The notes beneath the pieces were generated by a model that was given only the letters and a program-made list of their open reading frames with translations, ran no database searches and was not told where the DNA came from. Below are positions 5,888 to 10,743 of a stretch of 10,743 bases of DNA, piece after piece (position 1 is the stretch's first letter; each line of letters begins with the position of its first letter). This DNA comes from Pseudomonadota bacterium. Lineage in GTDB: Bacteria; Pseudomonadota; Gammaproteobacteria; Burkholderiales; Burkholderiaceae. The translations under genes and the position numbers were made by a program. The stretch is from positions 1 to 10,743 of the forward strand of contig JAEZQX010000229.1 in assembly GCA_023441105.1 (NCBI GenBank), in the 5' to 3' direction.

Positions 5888-7042
5888 CTACCCCTCGAGC
5901 ACGTCGTTGATGCGGTCGGCGCCGGCATAGCTCATGATGGTCTTCGCGACGGCGAGGATGGGGGCGCCAAGCAGCAGACCCCAGCCACCCCACAGCCAGG
6001 TGAACAGCAGCAGACCGATAAACAGCACCGCCGGGTCCATCTTGGCCGCCCGGCCCTGCATCAGCGTCATGATCAAGGTACCGACCACCGCGCAGATCAC
6101 GCCGAGGCCGCAGAGGACCTGTAATCCGACCTGCCAGCTTTCGAACTGGAACACGGCAGCGGTGGCGATCAGCAGCGTCCCGGCGATCGCGCCGAGATAG
6201 GGGATGGTGTGCGCGATGCCGAGCGCGATCGCCCACGATGCCGCCGATTGGACGCCGATGGTGTAGAGCAGGAGCCAGGACAACAGCGCGATGATGAGAT
6301 TCGCAGTGATGGTGATCAGCAGGTAGAGCTGGATCTGCCGGCCGGATTCCTCAAGGGCGCGCAGCACGTTCTTCTTCTGCGACAGCCGGTTGCCCGCCAG
6401 GTTGAAGAGCTTGGTCTTCATGCTGTCGGCGGAGATGAGCAGGAAGAAGGTGAGCAGCGCGATCACGAACGCCTTGCCGGCACCGGTGGCGAGGCCCGCC
6501 GCGGCCTTGGTGGCGAGGTCACGTACGCTGACGGGGTCCGCGATGGTCTCGATGGTGGGGCCCGCATCGGCCCTGCCGTTGGCGAGGATGCCGAGTGGCG
6601 CGACGCCATCGACATCGGCGCGGGTCGCTCCCCCGGGCCCGCCACCGTCCGCCAGCGGACGGTTCCCCGGCGCTTCAGGATGCGTTGCCTGCTGCGGCGC
6701 GCGCTGCGCCAGCAACGGCTGGTCGTCGTAGGAAACGAGCAGCAGGCGCCGCACCTTGGTCACCATGAACTGGGTCAGTTCCGGCATCTGCGCGATCAGG
6801 CGGGCCGCATCGTCCGCATTGCGCGAGACCAGCGCGCCGCCGCCGACACCGACCGCCACCAGGATCATCGTGGCGACCGCTGCAGCCGGCAGCCGGAAGC
6901 GCTGGCCCAGCCGCACCAGCGGCATCAGCGTGAAGGCCAGCAGGCCGGCGACGATCACCGGCACGAAGAATTCCTTGCCGCGATCGAGGATCCAGATCGA
7001 CGCGGCGATGGCAAGAATGGTCAGCGAAGCGCGAATCGGCAC
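5888..7042 (-). CDS. AI-2E family transporter (PerM/YdiK/TqsA-type membrane protein)
   Basis: A 384-residue polytopic membrane protein of the AI-2E transporter family. Some members export autoinducer-2, others are Na+/H+ antiporters or permeases of unknown cargo, so the substrate is open. Helices lie near 5-20, 26-42 and 53-72. A soluble region runs about 75-185, and further helices near 190-204, 238-261, 265-298, 305-328 and 336-368. Family hallmarks are FFVPVIVAGLLAFTLMPLVR at the start, a region around GIAHTIPYLGAIAGTL (275-290) and the C-terminal WGGWGLLLGAPILAVAK. The soluble loop contains an unusually Gly/Ala/Pro-rich segment at about 113-162. The start is the GTG at 7040-7042; no clear ribosome site precedes it, so the start is less certain than the frame. 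Confidence 0.85.
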   Translation of the reverse strand: MPIRASLTILAIAASIWILDRGKEFFVPVIVAGLLAFTLMPLVRLGQRFRLPAAAVATMILVAVGVGGGALVSRNADDAARLIAQMPELTQFMVTKVRRLLLVSYDDQPLLAQRAPQQATHPEAPGNRPLADGGGPGGATRADVDGVAPLGILANGRADAGPTIETIADPVSVRDLATKAAAGLATGAGKAFVIALLTFFLLISADSMKTKLFNLAGNRLSQKKNVLRALEESGRQIQLYLLITITANLIIALLSWLLLYTIGVQSAASWAIALGIAHTIPYLGAIAGTLLIATAAVFQFESWQVGLQVLCGLGVICAVVGTLIMTLMQGRAAKMDPAVLFIGLLLFTWLWGGWGLLLGAPILAVAKTIMSYAGADRINDVLEG

Positions 7043-7166
7043 GGCAGGTCATCCGGGTGGCACAGCCAGTCGCAAGGTGCGGCAAGGTCGGGGCAAGCCC
7101 CGGGCAGGGAGGGACAGGTTCGCGGCGCTCGGATGGCCCGTGCCGCAAGCAGGCCCCTGACGCAGA

Positions 7167-7199
7167 GAGGGCGCCGCCGGCATCGCCGACAGCGCCCTC
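7167..7199 (-). terminator. strong hairpin downstream of the DUF1328 gene, likely terminator
   Basis: GAGGGCGC (7167-7174) pairs with GCGCCCTC (7192-7199), and the loop holds a second small stem CGGC/GCCG (7178-7181 with 7185-7188). It begins 25 bases past the DUF1328 stop on the minus strand and is followed by TCTCTGCG rather than a T-tract. It probably ends or attenuates the short transcript before the AI-2E gene. Confidence 0.4.
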
Positions 7200-7223
7200 G
7201 AGGACTCCCTGCGGCGGGCGCGT

Positions 7224-7388
7224 CTAGAGCTTCGGACGACGTCCCAGTACGAAGAACACGATGGCCATCACGATGCCCACGACGAACAGGATCCAGGCGA
7301 TGTTCATCGAAACGCCCGCGATGCCGCCCGCGCCGAACAGCATGGCGACCAGACCGATGATCAGAAATACTGCAGCCCAGTACAGCAT
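7224..7388 (-). CDS. DUF1328 small membrane protein (YtjA type, 54 residues)
   Basis: A 54-residue, two-helix inner-membrane peptide of the DUF1328 family (E. coli YtjA). It is the right length and has the family pattern: MLYWAAVFLIIGLVAMLFGA as the first helix, the GGIAGVSMNIAWIL turn, a second helix ILFVVGIVMAIVFFVLG, and a short basic end RRPKL. The family's function is unknown; members often occur beside stress-response genes. AGGAGA at 7395-7400 lies 6 bp before the ATG. It is 74 bp downstream of the 204-residue gene and 181 bp upstream of the AI-2E transporter on the same strand. Confidence 0.93.
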   Translation of the reverse strand: MLYWAAVFLIIGLVAMLFGAGGIAGVSMNIAWILFVVGIVMAIVFFVLGRRPKL

Positions 7389-7402
7389 GAGAATTCTCCT
7401 GA

Positions 7403-7431
7403 GTTATGGTTGGTGCAAGCCGACAAGGCAA
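7403..7431 (-). promoter_or_regulatory. candidate sigma-70-type promoter of the DUF1328 gene
   Basis: On the minus strand, TTGCCT (7426-7431) and CATAAC (7403-7408) are separated by 17 bp, each matching four of six consensus positions. Transcription would begin almost at the ribosome site, giving a very short leader. This would let the peptide be expressed apart from the rpoN unit. Confidence 0.3.
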
Positions 7432-7462
7432 CGGCTATGCCTGCCTGCTGCAGAGCTTCGGT

Positions 7463-8077
7463 TCAGCGAGGCGATCCTCCATCCGGCGGCCGATGGCCGC
7501 TGTCGAAGTCGGCATCCGAGTCCTGCGTCCGGATCACTTCGTTGGCGCCGAACGGGCTGGTGCCGGGTATCGTTTCCTTGTCGACCGGAAGCTCCTCGAC
7601 GGCCAACGCGTGAAACAGCAATCCCTTGCTGACCCCGGCCCGGGTACCGATGGTCTGCAGCAGCCCGGCATTCTCGTCGGTGCTCCGCAGGAGCATGAAG
7701 TGGTGGCCGGTTTCGGCAAGCTGCTCGAGCACCGTCATCTGCTTGAGCTCCGCCGAGACGATGCGCGCCAACAGCCCGGCATCATGTTGCGACTTGTCGG
7801 TCAGCTGGTGCATCTGCTCCGGCCGCAGCAAGGTCACCTCCTGTTCGGGGAGGCCTTGCTGCGTGACCAGCTCGACGGCACCGGCGACCCGGTCCTCGGG
7901 CAGCGCCAGCAGCGCGTAGCCCGAAGGATAGAAGACGCCGTTGCGGCGATGGAAGCGGTCCTCGGAATCATCGAGCGAGGTGGCGTAAAGATGCTGGAGC
8001 GATCGACCGCCCGCCGCGGCGCCGCCACCGGAGCCTTGCCCCATCCTGTTCCTGTCGGATTGTCCCTGGGTTTCCAT
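7463..8077 (-). CDS. hypothetical protein, mixed alpha/beta, encoded directly behind rpoN (204 residues)
   Basis: I do not recognise a named family. The 204 residues start with a Gly/Ala-rich hydrophilic stretch (1-40). Next come RRNGVFYPSGYALLALPEDR (44-63), a helix AGAVELVTQQG, the strand EVTLLRP, a long helix GLLARIVSAELKQMTVLEQL (101-120), strand HHFMLLRS, helix and strand LLFHALAVEELP. The alternation resembles two ferredoxin-like beta-alpha-beta units, as in some small stress proteins; this is inference. The tail from 165 on is acidic and disordered. There is no signal peptide, so it is probably cytosolic. A strong AGGAGG at 8084-8089 precedes the ATG, and only 17 bp separate it from the rpoN stop. 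It is therefore very probably co-transcribed with rpoN and could be an accessory or output of that sigma factor. Confidence 0.72.
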   Translation of the reverse strand: METQGQSDRNRMGQGSGGGAAAGGRSLQHLYATSLDDSEDRFHRRNGVFYPSGYALLALPEDRVAGAVELVTQQGLPEQEVTLLRPEQMHQLTDKSQHDAGLLARIVSAELKQMTVLEQLAETGHHFMLLRSTDENAGLLQTIGTRAGVSKGLLFHALAVEELPVDKETIPGTSPFGANEVIRTQDSDADFDSGHRPPDGGSPR

Positions 8078-8094
8078 GTGCTACCTCCTGCGCG

Positions 8095-9792
8095 TCAGGC
8101 GTGCAGCGACTGCGCTGCATGGGTGGCGCGACGACGGCCTGGCGCGGACATCTTCGCGGACTTGCGAGGCACGCTCGCACCTTCGGCCGGCTGATTGAGC
8201 TGGCGGCGCAGGTCGGCCGCTTCGATGCCGAGTGCGTCGCGGTACTTGGTGACGGTCCTGCGGGCGATGCGGATGCCCCTCTGCGCCAGCATCTTCGCCA
8301 GCCGGTGATCCGACAGTGGTTCGCCCGCCGCCTCGCTTTCCACCAGCTGCCGGATCATCGCCTTGACGGCGGTTGCCGAGCAGGCATCGCCGGCGGAGGT
8401 CTCGACGTGGCTGGTGAAGAACTTGCGCATCGGGATCAGGCCGGCTGGACACTGCAGGTACTTGCTGTTCACGACCCGCGATACGGTCGACTCATGGATG
8501 CCGACGTCGGCTGCGATGTCGGCCAGCTTGAGCGGTTGGAGGCCGATGTCGCCGTGCTCGAAGAACGCCTGCTGGCGGGCAACGATGGCCGCGGCCGTCT
8601 TCTCGATGGTGTTGGCGCGCTGCTCGATGCTGCGCATCAGCCACTTCGCTTCCTGGAGCTGGGCCGTCAGGCCGTTGCACTGACCGCCCTCGTTGCGCGA
8701 CACGATGCTGGCGTACTGGGCGTTCAGCCGGATCCGCGGCGTCGCCGCCGGATGCAGGGCGGCGGTCCAGACGCCCTTGACCTTCTTGACGATCACTTCC
8801 GGGACGGCGAATACCACCCGGTCCTTGCCGAAGCCCAGCCCCGGCTTGGGATCGAGGGAGCGGATCAGCCGGGTGGCGGCCGACAGATCGGCTTCGCTCG
8901 CCCCGGTGGCGGCGGTGATGCCGCGGAAATCGTTGTGCGCCAGCAGTTGCAGGTGGCTCTTGACGATTTCCATCGCGACAGCCCGTCCCGGCGTTCCGTC
9001 CGGCACGCTGCGTAACTGCAGCGTCAGGCATTCGTCGATCGTCCGTGCCGCCACGCCCGCCGGATCGAAGCTTTGCACGCGGCGCAGCGCGATCTTCATG
9101 TCGTCGACGCCGATCGCCGGCTTGCCGCGGCTGCTCCCTTCGACGAATTGGGTGCTGAGCTCGGCAAGCTCCTCCAGGTCTTCACGCAGGTAGCCCGCCG
9201 GATCCAGGCTGTCGATGATCAGCATGCACAGGTGCTGGTCGACGTCGCTGAGTCGCAGGCTACCGAGTTGCTGCAGCAGGTGGTCCCGCAGCGAGCCATG
9301 GGCCGGTGCCATGTCCAGCGCGGAAAGGCCTTCGCCGGTGCCGGACTTGCTGCTGGTGCTCCAGTCGGAGAGGTGTTCGTTGAATTCCTCGCCCGCCGCT
9401 TCGCTGTGCTCGGCCGCGACCTCGGAGCCTGCGTCCGAGTCCATGACGGAGGCCGAGTCGGCCTGGACGCCCAGGTCGATGTCGTCGTAGCTGGCGACCA
9501 GTTCGTCGCCGGCGATTTCGTCGTAGCTGTCCGTCACGGCAGAGTCGAGATACTCGAGGTCGTCCCCGGCAGCCTGGATCTCTTCGGCATCGCCAGGAGG
9601 TGCGTCGGCGGCTTCGACCGGATCGGCGCCGTCGCTGCCTTCCTCCATCTCCAGGAGAGGGTTGCTGTCCAGGGCCTGGCTGATCTCCTGCTCGAATTCC
9701 AGCGCGTTCATCTGCAGCAGTTGCAACGATCGTTGCAAGGCCGGCGCTATGCTTAGGGTGCGGTTCAGCTGCAGGGAAATCGACTGGCCCAT
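8095..9792 (-). CDS. rpoN: RNA polymerase sigma-54 factor, divergent copy
   Basis: A 565-residue sigma-54. Region I (about 1-48) has the Gln/Leu-rich pattern LQLNRTLSIAPALQRSLQLL ending in NPLLE. Region II (50-160) is acidic and long. The core-binding region shows LDPAGYLREDLEEL and FDPAGVAARTIDECLTLQL. A helix-turn-helix lies at about 423-446 (IAADVGIHESTVSRVVNSKY), and the RpoN box ARRTVTKYRD is at 510-519, so -24 recognition should be intact. About 45 basic residues follow the box, where most RpoN proteins end within a few residues. The frame is open to an ATG at 9849, but I chose 9792: AGGAGAG lies at 9798-9804, homologues begin here, and a -24/-12 promoter overlaps the upstream ATG. The usual lptB and hpf neighbours are absent, suggesting a second rpoN copy. 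Confidence 0.92.
   Translation of the reverse strand: MGQSISLQLNRTLSIAPALQRSLQLLQMNALEFEQEISQALDSNPLLEMEEGSDGADPVEAADAPPGDAEEIQAAGDDLEYLDSAVTDSYDEIAGDELVASYDDIDLGVQADSASVMDSDAGSEVAAEHSEAAGEEFNEHLSDWSTSSKSGTGEGLSALDMAPAHGSLRDHLLQQLGSLRLSDVDQHLCMLIIDSLDPAGYLREDLEELAELSTQFVEGSSRGKPAIGVDDMKIALRRVQSFDPAGVAARTIDECLTLQLRSVPDGTPGRAVAMEIVKSHLQLLAHNDFRGITAATGASEADLSAATRLIRSLDPKPGLGFGKDRVVFAVPEVIVKKVKGVWTAALHPAATPRIRLNAQYASIVSRNEGGQCNGLTAQLQEAKWLMRSIEQRANTIEKTAAAIVARQQAFFEHGDIGLQPLKLADIAADVGIHESTVSRVVNSKYLQCPAGLIPMRKFFTSHVETSAGDACSATAVKAMIRQLVESEAAGEPLSDHRLAKMLAQRGIRIARRTVTKYRDALGIEAADLRRQLNQPAEGASVPRKSAKMSAPGRRRATHAAQSLHA
9721..9738. promoter_or_regulatory. 18-bp perfect palindrome within the first rpoN codons
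   Basis: TTGCAACGATCGTTGCAA is identical to its reverse complement. It spans rpoN codons 19-24 (Leu-Gln-Arg-Ser-Leu-Gln). TTG, CAA and CGA are used here, whereas the adjacent codons use CTG and CAG. It would lie about +85 to +102 from the predicted start of transcription. Possible operator; binding factor unknown. Confidence 0.4.
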
Positions 9793-9797
9793 CGGTA

Positions 9798-9804
9798 CTC
9801 TCCT
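9798..9804 (-). promoter_or_regulatory. ribosome binding site that decides the rpoN start
   Basis: AGGAGAG on the minus strand sits 5 bp before the ATG at 9790-9792. No comparable site precedes the alternative in-frame ATG at 9847-9849. Confidence 0.75.
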
Positions 9805-9833
9805 TGGCAAATTCCTTATTTGGAGAGCTAGAC

Positions 9834-9848
9834 GCAGGAACTGTGCCA
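9834..9848 (-). promoter_or_regulatory. sigma-54 (-24/-12) promoter upstream of rpoN
   Basis: On the minus strand the sequence is TGGCAC-AGTTC-CTGC. It matches the established consensus TGGCAC-N5-TTGC at all but one of the ten defined positions, with the invariant GG and GC at exact spacing. Predicted transcription start is near 9822, giving a leader of about 30 bases that contains the ribosome site. This implies that this rpoN is transcribed by sigma-54 holoenzyme and an enhancer-binding activator. Confidence 0.65.
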
Positions 9849-9864
9849 TCCCGCTGACCGGGAT
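9848..9864. repeat. inverted repeat abutting the rpoN -24 element
   Basis: ATCCCG (9848-9853) and CGGGAT (9859-9864) are separated by 5 bases. It touches the -24 element and spans about -26 to -42 from the predicted start. A bound protein here could interfere with, or assist, holoenzyme contact. Role unknown. Confidence 0.35.
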
Positions 9865-10354
9865 AAGCTGCGGAGGTTCGGGCGAACAGAATGCCGACCC
9901 TGATAGGCCCTATCTAATGATGCCAACCGTCGCCGCCACCCACGGTTGCGGCCTTCACCTCCCAGCCCTGCGTCGATACATCCAGTAAACATGCGGTTCT
10001 TCAGGAGAGTGCCGGAGCCGCGCTTGCTTCCAGCGGGCCTGCAATTTGCTCCTTGGCAACACCCGCCCGCGCTGGCGGCGGGACTGGCGAGGTGGTTCCA
10101 GGCTCGGACTCATGACCGCCGCGACCGGGATGCCAAGGGGTGTCCCGGTAATTCTTGCAGGTTTAATTTTCCGATCGACGGCGGCTTTGGCGGCCCGAAG
10201 GGCGGCTGCAGACGATCAAGAGCCTTGCCTCCCCCGTCTCGGTCGGCGTCCGGATCGGTCCTGGGTGGCTCGATCACCCGCGCAGCGGAAGACAGCTTGC
10301 AGGCATGCGAATTGCAGCCATGGAAGCTCTCTTTGAAGTTTCCTCCCTGATTTG
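9865..10354. other. roughly 490-bp stretch with no convincing protein gene
   Basis: Between the rpoN promoter and the terminator at 10355, the open frames on both strands overlap each other, have biased Arg/Pro/Ala compositions typical of GC-rich non-coding frames, and lack good ribosome sites. The region holds the rpoN upstream inverted repeats and an AT-rich patch near 10150-10171. It also holds two CCTCCC segments (10228-10234, 10341-10347) and hairpins near 10263-10328. The plus-strand terminator at its end implies that some plus-strand RNA is made here. Confidence 0.5.
9902..9948. promoter_or_regulatory. two inverted repeats at enhancer distance from the rpoN promoter
   Basis: GATAGG-C-CCTATC lies at 9902-9914, about -80 to -92 from the predicted rpoN start. 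CAACCGT (9924-9930) with ACGGTTG (9942-9948) lies at about -102 to -126. Enhancer-binding proteins that activate sigma-54 usually bind dyad sites 80-150 bp upstream, so these are candidate upstream activator sequences. Neither matches the NtrC or NifA consensus sites. Confidence 0.35.
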
Positions 10355-10376
10355 GCCCCTCACGGGGCTTTTTTTT
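10263..10376 (+). ncRNA. candidate small RNA ending in an intrinsic terminator
   Basis: The stretch could fold as hairpin GGGTG/CACCC (10263-10267 with 10275-10279), then AGCTT (10294-10298) with AAGCT (10324-10328) enclosing a GGC/GCC inner stem. An unpaired CTTTGAAGTTTCCTCCCTGA (10331-10350) with an anti-Shine-Dalgarno TTTCCTCCCT follows, then a terminator with eight T. That order is typical of Hfq-dependent small RNAs. No upstream plus-strand gene explains the terminator. The 5' end is not defined, and an AT-rich TTTAAT at 10162-10167 could be a promoter element. No Rfam family is recognised. Confidence 0.33.
10355..10376 (+). terminator. intrinsic terminator, plus strand
   Basis: GCCCC (10355-10359), loop TCAC, GGGGC (10364-10368), then eight T (10369-10376). 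This is a canonical Rho-independent terminator for plus-strand transcription. On the minus strand the T-tract is missing, so it does not serve the gene that ends at 10431. Confidence 0.85.
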
Positions 10377-10430
10377 GGCCACCGTCTCCCGGCTGGCAGG
10401 CGCGGAGGCGGCGAGGCTGACCGGCTACGG

Positions 10431-10733
10431 CTAGTCAGCTTCCGGATCCGAGCGGGAGCGTCGGCGACCGCGCTGGCGCAGGACGCTGGTCAGTTGCATC
10501 GCCTGCTGGACCTCGGGACGGGTGCCCAGCCTGATGGCCGCGCCGAGCAGCCGCCGCGACTTGGGGAAACCAAGGATCAGACCGGCCGCCGGCAACCCCA
10601 CCCCCAGTGCCAGCTCCGGATGTTTGAGAAGCAGCCGCATGGTGGCGCTGCGCGGAAACGGACCGGGCGCCGCCGTCGGGCCGGGAGCGATCTTGCCGGC
10701 AGCCGGGTCTGCGACGGCCGAAGGGGCAGCCAC
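10431..10733 (-). CDS. small hypothetical protein with one membrane-like segment, possibly 5'-truncated by the window
   Basis: I do not recognise this protein. It has about 100 residues: an Ala/Pro/Gly-rich N-terminal part (1-30) and the segment HPELALGVGLPAAGLILGF (38-56), likely membrane-inserted or a hydrophobic hairpin. An amphipathic basic part around RRLLGAAIRLGTRPEVQQAMQL and a tail of Arg and Ser follow. Such architecture is seen in the small proteins that accompany YqjD/DUF883-type stress membrane proteins, but this is only resemblance. A GTG at 10731-10733 is a possible start, but the frame stays open to the right edge of the window. The true start may therefore lie outside. An internal ATG at 10640 lacks a ribosome site. 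Confidence 0.5.
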   Translation of the reverse strand: MAAPSAVADPAAGKIAPGPTAAPGPFPRSATMRLLLKHPELALGVGLPAAGLILGFPKSRRLLGAAIRLGTRPEVQQAMQLTSVLRQRGRRRSRSDPEAD

Positions 10734-10743
10734 TGCTTCACCC

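Noticed and set aside
5240..6124. 294-residue plus-strand frame over the lipoprotein gene
   Set aside because: It arises from the opposite strand of the low-complexity lipoprotein; the minus-strand frame has a signal peptide, lipobox and ribosome site.
7057..7072. TGGCAC followed by GC on the plus strand upstream of the AI-2E gene
   Set aside because: The spacing between GG and GC is one base too long and it points away from the AI-2E gene.
6209..7360. 383-residue plus-strand frame opposite the AI-2E gene
   Set aside because: Arg/Gln/Asp/Gly-rich shadow translation that runs through both the AI-2E gene and the DUF1328 gene, which are clearly real.
8101..9015. 304-residue plus-strand frame opposite rpoN (and another at 9073-9756)
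   Set aside because: Both are antisense to conserved sigma-54 domains and have no recognisable motif or ribosome site.
9798..9827. CTCTCC/GGAGAG pair that could hide the rpoN ribosome site
   Set aside because: The upstream arm (9822-9827) lies at or before the predicted transcription start, so it would mostly be absent from the mRNA made from the -24/-12 promoter.
9847..9849. Upstream in-frame ATG giving a 584-residue sigma-54
   Set aside because: It has no ribosome site, lies upstream of the predicted transcription start, and would add 19 residues not typical of the family.
9946..10350. Plus-strand frames between rpoN and the terminator
   Set aside because: Overlapping frames with no homology signal or convincing ribosome site. 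A small peptide is not excluded, but cannot be supported.
10110..10382. 90-residue minus-strand frame beginning MAKKKPREG
   Set aside because: Its first codons are the reverse complement of the intrinsic terminator, and no ribosome site precedes it.

Overview
This is a high-GC (roughly two-thirds G+C) bacterial chromosomal segment. Gene content and style point to a proteobacterium, probably a betaproteobacterium such as a Burkholderiales relative: an aromatic-degradation thiolase/CoA-transferase pair, sigma-54, a RutE-type reductase, an AI-2E family transporter, a YtjA-type DUF1328 peptide and Ala/Pro-rich lipoproteins. The taxonomic call is an inference. No mobile element, CRISPR array, tRNA or rRNA was seen.

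Left part, plus strand (1-3019): the 3' end of a 3-oxoacid (3-oxoadipate) CoA-transferase beta subunit, then a 3-oxoadipyl-CoA thiolase (pcaF). Together these are the last two steps of the beta-ketoadipate pathway, giving succinyl-CoA and acetyl-CoA. They are followed by a RutE-like nitroreductase-fold malonic semialdehyde reductase and a TauE/SafE-family membrane exporter. The gap between pcaF and the reductase holds two consecutive GC-rich hairpins.

Middle part (3050-5778): two tiny, very hydrophilic, divergently transcribed proteins share a 180-bp intergenic region containing an 11-bp-spaced repeat plus an inverted copy. Next, on the minus strand, come a secreted lipoprotein alpha/beta hydrolase (lipase-like) and a low-complexity Ala/Ser/Pro lipoprotein.

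Right part, minus strand (5888-9792): read in transcription order, a divergent rpoN (sigma-54), an unrecognised 204-residue protein 17 bp behind it, a 54-residue DUF1328 membrane peptide and an AI-2E family transporter. The rpoN copy has no lptB or hpf neighbour here. It carries a basic C-terminal tail and has a near-consensus -24/-12 promoter at the right distance from its start codon. Inverted repeats at enhancer-like distances and an 18-bp perfect palindrome in its early codons suggest a self-regulated alternative sigma-54 unit.

Right edge (9850-10743): a stretch of about 580 bp without a convincing protein gene ends in a strong plus-strand intrinsic terminator. It may encode a small RNA with an anti-Shine-Dalgarno segment. 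After it comes a minus-strand small membrane protein gene that runs to, and perhaps past, the window edge.
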